A stretch of 64,000 nt of DNA from Clostridium punense. GTDB lineage: Bacteria > Bacillota > Clostridia > Clostridiales > Clostridiaceae. The notes beneath the pieces were generated by a model that had not been told where the DNA came from, did not search any database, and saw only the letters and a program-made list of their open reading frames with translations. Positions 43,696 through 52,903 of the stretch are shown here, one piece after another (position 1 is the first letter of the stretch; each line of letters starts with the position of its first letter). The stretch covers positions 52,340 to 116,339 of the forward strand of contig NZ_JAGGLL010000013.1 of assembly GCF_017874425.1 (NCBI RefSeq). The letters are read 5' to 3'. The translations under genes were made by a program, and so were the position numbers.

Positions 43696-45138
43696 GTGAG
43701 AAAAATACAAGAAAAAATTTTAAGTGTAGGAATTGACATTGGTACTTCTACAACTCAACTTGTGTTTAGCAATATAACCATTGAAAACACAGCAAGTAGC
43801 TTTACGGTACCTAGAATTAAAATTGTGGATAAAGAAATCATATATAGAAGTAATATCCACTTCACACCTTTAATAGATCAAAAAAAAATTGATGGAAACA
43901 AGGTAAGAGAAATCATAGCAGCAGAATATGAAAGGGCTGGAGTTACTGTAAAAGATGTTAAAACTGGAGCAGTGATAATTACAGGGGATACGGCTAGAAA
44001 AGAAAATGCCAATGAAGTATTACAAAATCTTAGTGGTTTTGCAGGAGACTTCGTGGTAGCAACAGCAGGTCCTGATTTGGAATCTATTATTGCAGGTAGA
44101 GGTGCAGGAGCAGATAAGGTTTCAGATGAAGAAAATGCCTATGTGGTAAACATTGATATTGGCGGTGGAACTTCTAACTTAGCTTTATTTAAAAATGGAG
44201 AGTTAGTAGATACAGGCTGTTTAGATATAGGTGGTAGGCTTATAAAAATAGATTTACAAAGTAAAAAAATTTATTATATCTACCCTAAAATTAAAAAGCT
44301 GGCAGAAAGCATTGGTGTAGCAATTGATGTAGGACAAGTTGCTGATTTAGACAAAATAAGAAAAATTGCTAAGGCAATGGTAGGAATTTTAGAAGAGTCA
44401 GTGTGTTTAAAGGTAAGAACTCCAATGTATGAAAAGCTTTTAACTAATAAGGGTATCAAAGATGGCTATACCATTGAACATATAACCTTTTCTGGTGGAG
44501 TAGCTGATTATATTTATGGAAGTGACTACTCTGACCCCTTTAAGTATGGAGATATGGGAGTAGTTTTAGGAGAAGAAATTGCAAAATCAACTTTAGTTAA
44601 AACGCTAAAACTGAAACCTGCCAAAGAAACTATTAGAGCCACTGTTGTAGGTGCAGGCTCACATACCACTGATATAAGTGGTAGTACCATAACCTACACA
44701 GAAGATATATTTCCAATAAAGAATTTACCTATACTAAAGCTTTCCTCAGAGGATGAGGATAAGGGCTTTAACTCAATAGAAGAAAGTCTTAGAGAAAAAC
44801 TTAAGTGGTTTAACTTAGAAAATGAAAGTCAACAGGTGGCAGTGGCAATAAAGGGACCAAAGAGTCCAAGTTTTGTTGATATTCAAAACCTGTCAAAAGC
44901 TTTAATAAATGGAATGACTGAACTTTTACAAAGGAATTATCCAGTGTTTGTTATTGTTGAAAATGATATAGCAAAAGTTTTAGGACAAACTATTCATAGA
45001 CAGCTAAATAAAAGCAGCAATGTAGTTTGTATTGACAGCATTAAGGTTGAAAATGGTGACTACATTGACATTGGTAGTCCACTTGTAAATGGAAAGGTAG
45101 TTCCAGTAGTCATTAAAACATTAGTATTCAATTCATAA
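43696..45138 (+). CDS. eutA: Ethanolamine ammonia-lyase reactivase EutA
   Basis: 480 residues in the frame from the GTG at 43696. ATP-dependent, actin/Hsp70-fold chaperone that removes inactive cobalamin from EutBC: VGIDIGTSTTQLVF (phosphate 1), INIDIGGGTSNLALF-like phosphate 2 and VVGAGSHTTDISG (adenosine loop). The start is doubtful: AGGGGTG overlaps the GTG, but six bases further on lies ATA (43705), giving exactly the SD spacing seen at eutB and a protein that begins Q-E-K-I-L-S like relatives. The true start may therefore be a rare ATA. Regulated by antiterminator 3. Confidence 0.94.
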   Translation: MRKIQEKILSVGIDIGTSTTQLVFSNITIENTASSFTVPRIKIVDKEIIYRSNIHFTPLIDQKKIDGNKVREIIAAEYERAGVTVKDVKTGAVIITGDTARKENANEVLQNLSGFAGDFVVATAGPDLESIIAGRGAGADKVSDEENAYVVNIDIGGGTSNLALFKNGELVDTGCLDIGGRLIKIDLQSKKIYYIYPKIKKLAESIGVAIDVGQVADLDKIRKIAKAMVGILEESVCLKVRTPMYEKLLTNKGIKDGYTIEHITFSGGVADYIYGSDYSDPFKYGDMGVVLGEEIAKSTLVKTLKLKPAKETIRATVVGAGSHTTDISGSTITYTEDIFPIKNLPILKLSSEDEDKGFNSIEESLREKLKWFNLENESQQVAVAIKGPKSPSFVDIQNLSKALINGMTELLQRNYPVFVIVENDIAKVLGQTIHRQLNKSSNVVCIDSIKVENGDYIDIGSPLVNGKVVPVVIKTLVFNS

Positions 45139-45160
45139 TTTTAATAGAGGGGTGAACAAA

Positions 45161-46528
45161 GTGATACTAAAAACACAATTGTTTGGTAAAGTGTATCAAT
45201 TTAAAGATGTTAAAGAAGTTCTAGCAAAAGCTAATGAGGAAAAATCAGGAGATAAACTAGCAGGTATAGCTGCAGTTACTGCTCAGGAAAGAGTTGCAGC
45301 TAAAGTGGTTTTAAGTAACTTAACTGTGGCTGATGTAAGAAATAATCCTGTGGTTCCTTATGAAATGGATGAAGTTACAAGAATTATCCAAGATGCTGTT
45401 AATGAAAAAATCTATGGAGAAATTAAAAACTGGACTATATCTGAGCTAAGAGAGTGGATTTTAAATGAAAAAACTACAGGAGCAGATATAAGAAGAATTA
45501 GTAGAGGATTAACTAGTGAGGTTATAGCAGCTGTAGCTAAGTTAATGTCAAACTTAGACTTAGTTTACGGAGCTAGCAAAATAAAAGTAACAGCCCATGC
45601 TAACACAACTATAGGAGAACCAGGAAGATTATCTGCAAGATTACAGCCAAATCATCCAACAGATGATGTAGATGGAATATTAGCATCATTATTAGAAGGT
45701 TTAACTTATGGAATAGGTGATGCTGTTATAGGATTAAACCCAGTAGATGACACTGTTGGAAGTGTATCAAAGGTACTTAAGAAATTTGAAGAAATAAAAC
45801 AAAAATATGAAATACCAACTCAAAACTGTGTACTTGCTCACGTAACTACACAAATGGAAGCAATTAGACAAGGTGCTCCAACAGATTTAATATTCCAAAG
45901 TATTGCAGGTTCTCAAAAAGGAAACGAAGCCTTTGGAATATCAGGAGACTTAATTGAAGAAGCAAGACAACTTGCCTTAACTCATGGTACTGCAGCAGGT
46001 CCTAACGTAATGTATTTTGAAACTGGACAAGGTTCAGAGTTATCTTCAGATGCTCACTATGGAGCAGACCAAGTAACAATGGAAGCAAGATGCTATGGCT
46101 TTGCTAAAAAGTATCAACCTTTCATAGTAAATACTGTTGTAGGATTTATAGGACCAGAGTACTTATATGACAATAAGCAGGTTATAAGAGCAGGACTTGA
46201 AGACCACTTCATGGGTAAATTAACAGGACTTCCAATGGGTTGTGATGCGTGTTATACAAACCACATGAAAGCAGACCAAAATGATATAGAAAACTTAGCA
46301 ATATTACTTGGTACTGCAGGATGCACATACTTTATGGGAATTCCTCATGGAGACGATGTAATGCTTAACTATCAATGTACAGGCTTCCACGAAACTGCTG
46401 CCTTAAGAGAACTTTTAGGCAAAAGACCAATAGCTGAATTTGAAGCATGGCTTGAGAAGTGGGGCTTCATGGAAAATGGAAGACTAACAGGAAAAGCAGG
46501 CGACGGTTCTATATTTCTTAAGAAGTAA
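45161..46528 (+). CDS. eutB: Ethanolamine ammonia-lyase large subunit
   Basis: 455 residues from the GTG at 45161, six bases after AGGGGTG. Catalytic subunit that, with adenosylcobalamin, converts ethanolamine to acetaldehyde and ammonia. Family blocks are intact: [58 protein letters not shown], and [15 protein letters not shown] (substrate and cofactor pocket). It is encapsulated in the microcompartment with EutC. 14 bases before eutC. Confidence 0.97.
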   Translation: MILKTQLFGKVYQFKDVKEVLAKANEEKSGDKLAGIAAVTAQERVAAKVVLSNLTVADVRNNPVVPYEMDEVTRIIQDAVNEKIYGEIKNWTISELREWILNEKTTGADIRRISRGLTSEVIAAVAKLMSNLDLVYGASKIKVTAHANTTIGEPGRLSARLQPNHPTDDVDGILASLLEGLTYGIGDAVIGLNPVDDTVGSVSKVLKKFEEIKQKYEIPTQNCVLAHVTTQMEAIRQGAPTDLIFQSIAGSQKGNEAFGISGDLIEEARQLALTHGTAAGPNVMYFETGQGSELSSDAHYGADQVTMEARCYGFAKKYQPFIVNTVVGFIGPEYLYDNKQVIRAGLEDHFMGKLTGLPMGCDACYTNHMKADQNDIENLAILLGTAGCTYFMGIPHGDDVMLNYQCTGFHETAALRELLGKRPIAEFEAWLEKWGFMENGRLTGKAGDGSIFLKK

Positions 46529-46542
46529 GAGGGGGTAAAAAA

Positions 46543-47424
46543 ATGTTTTCAGAAAATGAATTAAAAAGATTAGTTGAGCAAGTTCTAGTAGAAATGACTA
46601 CAAAACAAGGAGCAGCAGCTACTGAAAAAAGCACAACAAAGGAAACTTATGAAGTTGATTTAAATGGAATGATTCCAGATATAACTGAAGTTGACATAAA
46701 AACAACTCTTCTTGTAGAAGATCCTACAGATAGAGAAGGTTACTTAAAAATGAAAAAACACACTCCAGCAAGAATTGGTATTGGCAGAACTGGAGCAAGA
46801 TATAAAACTGAAACCATGCTAAGATTCAGAGCAGACCACGCATCAGCTCAGGACTCTGTATTTACAGATGTTAATGAAGATATTTTAAAGGAAATGAATT
46901 TAATAACGCTACAAACTAATTGTTCTTCTAAGGATGAGTTTATAACAAGACCAGACCTTGGAAGACAAATATCAAAAGAAGAGTTAGCTAAACTAAGCTC
47001 CTTCAAGAAAAAACCTCAAGTTCAAATTTATGTATCAGACGGCTTAAGCTCAAAAGCTATTGAAGCTAACGTGAAGGATATTCTACCAGCTTTAATTCAA
47101 GGGCTTGAAGGTTATGGTATCACTGTTGGAACACCTTTCTTTGTGAAACTAGGAAGAGTTGGAGCAATGGATGTAATTTCTGAAGAAATTGGTGCAGATG
47201 TAACTTGCGTACTAATTGGTGAAAGACCAGGTCTTGTTACTGCAGAAAGTATGAGTGCTTACATTGCATACAAAGGAACTGTTGGAATGCCAGAATCAAG
47301 AAGAACTGTGGTATCAAACATTCACAAGGGTGGTACACCTTCTGTTGAAGCAGGTGCTTATATAGCAGATATTATTAAATTAATGTTAGAGAAAAAAGCC
47401 AGCGGATTAGATTTAAAACTATAA
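46543..47424 (+). CDS. eutC: Ethanolamine ammonia-lyase small subunit
   Basis: 293 residues. Binds adenosylcobalamin together with EutB. The first 20 residues ([20 protein letters not shown]) form an amphipathic helix followed by a flexible linker, the known encapsulation signal of EutC. Conserved [27 protein letters not shown] and [20 protein letters not shown] are present. Start after GAGGGGGTAAAAAA. Confidence 0.97.
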   Translation: MFSENELKRLVEQVLVEMTTKQGAAATEKSTTKETYEVDLNGMIPDITEVDIKTTLLVEDPTDREGYLKMKKHTPARIGIGRTGARYKTETMLRFRADHASAQDSVFTDVNEDILKEMNLITLQTNCSSKDEFITRPDLGRQISKEELAKLSSFKKKPQVQIYVSDGLSSKAIEANVKDILPALIQGLEGYGITVGTPFFVKLGRVGAMDVISEEIGADVTCVLIGERPGLVTAESMSAYIAYKGTVGMPESRRTVVSNIHKGGTPSVEAGAYIADIIKLMLEKKASGLDLKL

Positions 47425-47441
47425 TTTAGGGGGAAAAGAAA

Positions 47442-48098
47442 ATGAAAAATGATCAACTTCGTCCATCAGTATTAAGCGTTAAAATAATTCCTAATGTAAA
47501 TGCTGATATGGCAAAACAATTTGAATTAAAACCAGAACACAAGAGTATAGGAATAATCACAGCTGATTGCGATGACGTTACATATACAGCATTAGACGAA
47601 GCCACAAAAGCAGCAGATGTGGAAGTAGTGTATGGAAGATCCCTTTATGGTGGAGCTGCTAATGCAAACACAAAGCTTGCAGGAGAAGTAATTGGAATCA
47701 TTGCAGGACCAAGCCCAGCAGAAGTTAGAAGTGGACTTAATGCAGCAGTAGATTTTATTGAGAGTGGAGTAGCTACTTTCTACAGTGCCAATGAAGATGA
47801 TAGCATAGCATACTATGCACAATGTATATCAAGAACAGGTTCTTATCTTTCTAAAACAGCTGGAATAGAAGAAGGAGAGGCTTTAGCTTACTTAATTGCA
47901 CCACCACTTGAAGCTATGTATGCTCTAGATGCAGCAATGAAGGCTGCAGCAGTAGATCTTAAAGCTTTCTTTGGCCCACCATCAGAAACAAACTTTGGTG
48001 GAGCTTTATTAACAGGAAGCCAATCGGCTTGTAAAGCAGCTTGTGATGCCTTTGCAGCAGCAGTTAAATTTGTAGCAGATAATCCTACAGATTACTAA
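47442..48098 (+). CDS. eutL: Microcompartment shell protein EutL (tandem BMC, trimeric)
   Basis: 218 residues with two permuted BMC domains, the standard EutL length. Opens LRPSVLSVKIIPNVNADMAK and contains GIITADCDDVTYTALDEATK and GGALLTGSQSACKAACDAF. EutL forms pseudohexameric trimers with a gated central pore, thought to pass cofactors or substrate. Seventeen bases after eutC. Confidence 0.96.
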   Translation: MKNDQLRPSVLSVKIIPNVNADMAKQFELKPEHKSIGIITADCDDVTYTALDEATKAADVEVVYGRSLYGGAANANTKLAGEVIGIIAGPSPAEVRSGLNAAVDFIESGVATFYSANEDDSIAYYAQCISRTGSYLSKTAGIEEGEALAYLIAPPLEAMYALDAAMKAAAVDLKAFFGPPSETNFGGALLTGSQSACKAACDAFAAAVKFVADNPTDY

Positions 48099-48113
48099 TC
48101 TTAGGTAGTGATT

Positions 48114-48833
48114 ATGATTAATTCCAAATTAACCAGGTCAAATTCCACCTTAGGATTAATTGAAACCACAGGGTTTATTGGGGCTGTTGAAGCATTAGAT
48201 GTAGCTGCTAAATCAGCAAGTGTTGAACTTGTTAGCTGTGAATTCGTAAAGGGTGGTATTGTTACCATACTTATTACTGGAGAAGTAGGCTCTGTTAAAG
48301 CTGCAGTGGAAGCTGCTGCAATTGCAGTAGACAAGCTAGGAGTCTTAAGAAACACCCATGTTATTGCAAGAGCGGATGAGGGAGTATGGAGCATACTTGA
48401 AAAAAAAGAAACTATTGAAATATTTGAAGACAAGAATATAACAGAAGAGAAACAAAGCACCTTAGTTGAAGAAAAACAAGAGATAAAAGAAGCTAAAGAA
48501 GATGATAGTGCAAGGGTTGATGTAACAACCCTAGAGCAGAGTAGTTTAGTAGAGGACAAGAGTACAATTGAATCTACTAAGGAAGAAGAAATCTCTTTAG
48601 AAGATGGGAAAGAAAACTTAAGTGAAAACCTAGAAAAGGATAAAAATCAGGTTATAACAAAGAGGCAATTAAGTAAATCCATGAAAAGAGAAGAACTTGA
48701 AGCTTTGAAAGTTACAGAACTTAGATCCTTAGCAAGACAGCTTAGAGAAGAGCTAAATATTTCTTTAACTAAGAAGCAAATTAAGTTTAGTAAGAAAGAA
48801 CAACTGATTGAAGCCATACTAAAGGGCAACTAG
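48114..48833 (+). CDS. eutK: EutK-like shell protein: BMC domain plus Rho_N/SAP-like C-terminal domain
   Basis: 239 residues from the ATG at 48114 (AGGTAG five bases upstream; a GTG at 48108 is an alternative). Residues 10-90 are a BMC domain (TLGLIETTGFIGAVEALDVA). A highly acidic, low-complexity linker (about 95-185, many E/K/D) follows, then a basic C-terminal domain of about 45 residues (REELEALKVTELRSLARQLR) resembling Rho_N or SAP nucleic-acid-binding folds. Enterobacterial EutK also has a nucleic-acid-binding-like C terminus, of a different helix-turn-helix type. The symbol is by analogy. Confidence 0.82.
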   Translation: MINSKLTRSNSTLGLIETTGFIGAVEALDVAAKSASVELVSCEFVKGGIVTILITGEVGSVKAAVEAAAIAVDKLGVLRNTHVIARADEGVWSILEKKETIEIFEDKNITEEKQSTLVEEKQEIKEAKEDDSARVDVTTLEQSSLVEDKSTIESTKEEEISLEDGKENLSENLEKDKNQVITKRQLSKSMKREELEALKVTELRSLARQLREELNISLTKKQIKFSKKEQLIEAILKGN

Positions 48834-48845
48834 GAGGTAGGATAA

Positions 48846-50312
48846 ATGATAACTTTAGATAAAGATTTGATGTCTATACAAGAAACTAGAAATCTTATCG
48901 CCAAGGCTAAAGATGCTCAAGAAATATATAAAACTTTTACCCAAGAGAAAGTTGATAAGATTGTTGAAGAAGTTGCAAAGGCAGCAGAAAAAGAAGCTGT
49001 TAAGCTTGCAAAAATGGCTTGGGAAGAAACAGGTTTTGGTAGATGGGAAGACAAAGTAGTTAAAAACACCTTTGCAAGCAAAGTGGTTTATGAAAATATA
49101 AAGGACATGAAAACTGTTGGAATAATAAGAGAAGATGAAGAAAAGAAATTCTTCGAGGTTGCTGTTCCAGTAGGAGTAGTAGCTGGATTAATTCCTTCAA
49201 CCAATCCAACTTCTACAACAATTTATAAAACTTTAATTGCGTTAAAGTCAGGAAATGGAATAGTAGTTTCTCCTCACCCAAATGCTAAGAATTGCATTAT
49301 TGAAACTGCAAAAGTTTTAACTGAAGCAGCTGTTAAAGCAGGGGCTCCAGAAGGGTTAATTGGATGTATTACTATACCGTCTCTTGAAAGCACAAACTTA
49401 TTAATGAAACATAAAGATACAGCACTTATCCTTGCAACTGGAGGAGAGGCAATGGTAAAAGCTGCTTATAGTTCTGGAACTCCAGCCATTGGAGTAGGAC
49501 CAGGAAATGGACCGGCCTTTATAGATAAGTCAGCAAAGGTGGAGCTTGCTGTTAAAAGAATCTTAGACAGTAAGACCTTTGATAATGGAGTAATTTGTGC
49601 TTCAGAACAATCAGTAGTAGTTGAGAAATCAATGAAGGAATTGGTTATAAAGGAACTTAAAAAGCAAGGTGCTTACTTCTTAAATGAAGAAGAATCTAAA
49701 AAACTTGGAAACTTCATTTTAAGAGCTAATGGAACCATGAACCCACAGATAGTTGGTAAAAGTGTTGAGGCACTAGCATCCATGGCAAACTTAAATGTTC
49801 CAGCAGGAGCTAGAGTTCTAATTTCTGAGCAAACTACAGTAGGAAAAAATAATCCTTACTCAAGAGAAAAGCTTACTCCAATTCTAGCTTTCTACACTGT
49901 AGATAACTTAGAAGAAGGGATTAACCTTTGTACAGAAATATTAATGAATGAAGGAAAGGGACATACTCTAGTACTTCATAGTGAAAATAAAGAGGTAATC
50001 AAAGAATTTGGACTAAGAATTCCAGTTTCAAGATTACTTGTAAATACTCCAGGAGCTTTAGGAGGTATAGGTGGATCAACAAACCTAGTACCTGCCTTAA
50101 CCCTAGGCTGTGGAGCTGTTGGTGGAAGTTCAACTTCTGACAATGTAGGTCCAATTAATCTATTAAACATAAAAAGAGTGGCTTATGGAGTTAGAGAGCT
50201 TGAAGATTTAAGGGGAACAAAACAGGAAGAACCTGTTAATACCATTAATGAAGAATATTTAGAGTTAATCATAAGCAAAGTAGTTGAGAAATTATCAGCA
50301 CTAAATAAATAA
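48846..50312 (+). CDS. eutE: CoA-acylating acetaldehyde dehydrogenase EutE
   Basis: 488 residues. Oxidises acetaldehyde to acetyl-CoA with NAD+ inside the compartment. Aldehyde-dehydrogenase fold with catalytic Cys251 in NGVICASEQS, cofactor segments PVGVVAGLIPSTNPTST and GVGPGNGPAFID, and GGIGGSTNLVPALTLGCG near the C terminus. The final helix (EEYLELIISKVVEKLSAL) is amphipathic and may act as an encapsulation peptide. AGGAGGTAGGATAA precedes the ATG. Confidence 0.96.
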   Translation: MITLDKDLMSIQETRNLIAKAKDAQEIYKTFTQEKVDKIVEEVAKAAEKEAVKLAKMAWEETGFGRWEDKVVKNTFASKVVYENIKDMKTVGIIREDEEKKFFEVAVPVGVVAGLIPSTNPTSTTIYKTLIALKSGNGIVVSPHPNAKNCIIETAKVLTEAAVKAGAPEGLIGCITIPSLESTNLLMKHKDTALILATGGEAMVKAAYSSGTPAIGVGPGNGPAFIDKSAKVELAVKRILDSKTFDNGVICASEQSVVVEKSMKELVIKELKKQGAYFLNEEESKKLGNFILRANGTMNPQIVGKSVEALASMANLNVPAGARVLISEQTTVGKNNPYSREKLTPILAFYTVDNLEEGINLCTEILMNEGKGHTLVLHSENKEVIKEFGLRIPVSRLLVNTPGALGGIGGSTNLVPALTLGCGAVGGSSTSDNVGPINLLNIKRVAYGVRELEDLRGTKQEEPVNTINEEYLELIISKVVEKLSALNK

Positions 50313-50403
50313 GATTTTCTAATATAGTAAGATTTAAGCATTAATCCACGCAATGATATATAATCTTAAACTCATAACAAAAAAGTTGCTTTAAGCAATA
50401 AAT

Positions 50404-50446
50404 AACCAAGGTAGGTTCAGGTAAAAGTTTAGTTCATGCCTTGGTT
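50404..50446 (+). promoter_or_regulatory. Intercistronic hairpin before eutM
   Basis: AACCAAGG (50404-50411) pairs with CCTTGGTT (50439-50446). No T run follows. Its place just before the gene for the most abundant shell protein suggests mRNA processing or 5'-end protection of the eutM message. Confidence 0.5.
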
Positions 50447-50499
50447 CACTATAAAAAATAAAATTAAAATAATAAACGAAATTTTAGGAGGATATTAAA

Positions 50500-50784
50500 A
50501 TGGCAAATATGAACGCATTAGGAATGATCGAAACTAAAGGATTAGTAGGAGCAATTGAAGCAGCAGACGCAATGGTTAAAGCTGCAAACGTAACATTAAT
50601 AGGAAAAGAGCAAGTTGGTGGCGGACTAGTAACAGTACTAGTTAGAGGAGATGTTGGAGCTGTTAAGGCTGCTACAGATGCAGGAGCAGCAGCTGCTGAA
50701 AGAGTTGGAGAATTAGTGTCAGTACACGTAATTCCAAGACCACACAGTGAAGTAGAAGTTATTCTTCCAAAAGCTAATCTTTAA
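50500..50784 (+). CDS. eutM: Major hexameric microcompartment shell protein EutM
   Basis: 94 residues, one canonical BMC domain (Pfam00936 type): [20 protein letters not shown], pore loop [20 protein letters not shown], and the C-terminal [12 protein letters not shown]. Forms the flat hexamers of the shell facets. It is preceded by a 187-base gap with a hairpin and by a strong AGGAGG site, consistent with high translation. Confidence 0.97.
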   Translation: MANMNALGMIETKGLVGAIEAADAMVKAANVTLIGKEQVGGGLVTVLVRGDVGAVKAATDAGAAAAERVGELVSVHVIPRPHSEVEVILPKANL

Positions 50785-51338
50785 TCAAATTTTAGAAGGA
50801 TAATTTTTACGCCTTTATAAGTGATAGCTTTTAGCTGAAAATAATTGTTGTATGAAAAAACATTTTAATAAAGTTGAAAATACTTATAAAGGGATTGAAA
50901 AAACAAATTTATTCATTTAATCACACTTACCAAGGATATCACTCTCATTCTTAATACTTTAATAAGCTTAGAGTGAGAGTGCCCCCTTCCAAAGTTGATT
51001 AAACAAATAAAGCTAAACTAGTAAAATTTATTGATAGATTAATTAACTCTGGCTTTTAAAGTTTATGTGCCTTTAAAAGTCTAAAGGGAACTTACTTGCA
51101 ACCTCCCTTTAAATCTCCCCTGGTAACACAGGGGGGATTCCAAAACGTTGCAGTGACATTTTAAGCTTAGAAAACTATACTACAAGGAATTAAGTTAATT
51201 CAGATATGCAGGGTTAAATTAAAAAATCCAACCTATGTAACCAACCTAGTAACTAACCTATTAAACAGCACTAAACCCTGCATATCTTTATAAATAACAT
51301 CTTTATGAACTTGTTCATTATTTAAAGGATGTGAGGAA
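50785..51338 (+). ncRNA. Unassigned structured RNA region between eutM and eutT
   Basis: 554 bases without a gene but with four strong structures: hairpin CACTCTCA/TGAGAGTG (50940-50981); hairpin TAAAGGGA/TCCCTTTA (51082-51111) whose loop TGCAAC (51097-51102) matches GTTGCA at 51147-51152, a possible pseudoknot; an 11-bp hairpin (51112-51139) with loop GTAACA; and a perfect 14-bp stem AGATATGCAGGGTT/AACCCTGCATATCT (51202-51287) enclosing three tandem CCAACCTA-type units. No hexaloop meets the A1/G4 ANTAR rule. It may be a riboswitch, a processed sRNA or an mRNA-stability region. Confidence 0.55.
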
Positions 51339-52091
51339 ATGAGTGTTTTAACAGAAAGCACCTTAAGAGCAAAACTTAAAAATTTAGAAATAAAAGAATT
51401 TGAAATTGAAAAGGGAGTTATAATTACTCCTTCAGCAAGACAATACCTACAAGATAAGAATATTAAATTGATATATAAAGATGAAAAAAGTAAAGAAGCA
51501 AAAAATCAGAATATTCAAAGTGAGCCTAAGGGTTTTATACCAAAATACATCCATATCAATGGAGGAGTTTTTGAAAAGAAACCTGAGCATATGACTCAGC
51601 TTAATAAAAATAAACTGGTTGCTAAAGATCATAAAAGAATTATTTTTAGAGGAAACGTAGACAGTCTTCAAGCAAAAATATTAGAAGTTCAAATTCAATG
51701 TAAGAGCTTAAATGAAATGAAAGTAGTAAAAGAGCTGGAAGAAGTACTTTCTTATGTAAGAAAAGTCTTGGAAGCTGAAGTTGTGGAAAGTGAGTTTTCA
51801 ATTAAATCTCTTATTGGGTTAAATTATGTCGAGTTAAGAGCCTACTCCCACAACCCTAAAAAACATTTAAACACAGACCATATTATTTTCCCAAGCTGTG
51901 ATATGGGACCAGTAGTAGTTGCTCTAAATGCACTTAGAGCACAAAGTAGAGAAGTAGAAATTTCAGCATATCAGGCTTTCAAAAATGGAGAAGGAGAGCC
52001 TACTAGAATGGATTTAGCCTTAGCACTAAATAGGTTAAGCAGCTGTTTTTATATTATGATGTGTAAGTATATGGCTGGAAAGTATAAATAG
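51339..52091 (+). CDS. eutT: Corrinoid adenosyltransferase EutT
   Basis: 250 residues. Adenosylates cob(I)alamin with ATP to supply AdoCbl to EutBC. Family markers: N-terminal LTESTLRAKLKN, TPSARQYLQDKNI, the KPEHMTQL motif near residue 82 and a helical C-terminal half. The HxxxCCxxC metal-binding cluster of the Salmonella enzyme is not visible, so this belongs to the cysteine-poor Firmicute form. Start after GGATGTGAGGAA; 11 bases before the phosphotransacylase gene. Confidence 0.92.
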   Translation: MSVLTESTLRAKLKNLEIKEFEIEKGVIITPSARQYLQDKNIKLIYKDEKSKEAKNQNIQSEPKGFIPKYIHINGGVFEKKPEHMTQLNKNKLVAKDHKRIIFRGNVDSLQAKILEVQIQCKSLNEMKVVKELEEVLSYVRKVLEAEVVESEFSIKSLIGLNYVELRAYSHNPKKHLNTDHIIFPSCDMGPVVVALNALRAQSREVEISAYQAFKNGEGEPTRMDLALALNRLSSCFYIMMCKYMAGKYK

Positions 52092-52102
52092 GAGATGAGT
52101 GG

Positions 52103-52744
52103 ATGAGCAAAATGGAGTTGAATCTTAATTATATAGTTGATGAAGTTGTAAGAAGATTAAAGAATGAAGCAGAAGATGAAGGAATTTTAGTTGAGGCTTC
52201 AGGAAGACATGTTCACCTTTCAAAGACTGCAGTGGAACTTTTATTTGGTAAGGGCTATGAGCTTACTAAAAAAAGAGAGCTATCTCAACCAGGTCAGTAT
52301 CTATGTGAAGAAAAAGTTACACTGATAGGTCCTAAGGGAACTTTACATAATGTTTCAGTTTTAGGACCAGAAAGAGAAGAAACTCAGGTAGAATTATCAA
52401 TGACTGATGCTGTATCTATAGGAGTAAAGGCACCAGTTAAAATGTCAGGAGATGTAGAAAATAGTGGTTCTATAATCCTTGCCACTAGCAAGTCAGTGCT
52501 AAAATTAGATAAGGGCGTAATTGCTGCAAAAAGACATATTCATATTACTACAGAAGATGCAAAAAAATATGGAGTAAGTAACAATGATGAAGTAAGCATT
52601 AAGCTAACAGGGGATAGAGGAGTAATCTTCACTAATGTGGCAGTTAGAGTTAGTGATAAGTTTAATACTGTAGTACATTTAGATTATGATGAAGCTAATG
52701 CTTGTGGATTCTCTAAAGGTATGAGAGCAGTAATACTGAAATAA
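52103..52744 (+). CDS. eutD: PduL-type phosphotransacylase
   Basis: 213 residues. Converts acetyl-CoA to acetyl phosphate and recycles CoA in the compartment. Two PduL half-barrels: EASGRHVHLSKTAVELLFG with zinc-binding histidines, and AAKRHIHITTEDAKKYGV. The first 20 residues (MELNLNYIVDEVVRRLKNEA region) form an amphipathic encapsulation helix. It replaces the unrelated Pta-type EutD of enterics, hence the symbol is by role. Confidence 0.95.
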   Translation: MSKMELNLNYIVDEVVRRLKNEAEDEGILVEASGRHVHLSKTAVELLFGKGYELTKKRELSQPGQYLCEEKVTLIGPKGTLHNVSVLGPEREETQVELSMTDAVSIGVKAPVKMSGDVENSGSIILATSKSVLKLDKGVIAAKRHIHITTEDAKKYGVSNNDEVSIKLTGDRGVIFTNVAVRVSDKFNTVVHLDYDEANACGFSKGMRAVILK

Positions 52745-52903
52745 CTATAAAACATACTCAGGATAGACCTTAATTTTGTAATTATAGGGCTGTAGCAATA
52801 AGCTTAATGTGATTTATAAGTATTATAATAAATATGAGATAAGCCATTAAGTTTTGGTGAGTTTTCTATAAATTTAATTTCCTAAGTAAAAGGGGAAGAT
52901 AAA

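Noticed and set aside
51082..51155. Cobalamin riboswitch in the eutM-eutT gap
   Set aside because: AAAGGGAA followed by TTGCAA recalls part of the cobalamin aptamer, and the context is suitable, but I cannot find the GCCACTG box or the rest of the core in order. Left as unassigned pending a covariance-model search.
51228..51264. CRISPR-like short tandem repeats
   Set aside because: Only three 12-13-nt units directly abutting, no spacers, no cas genes; they sit in the loop of an RNA stem.
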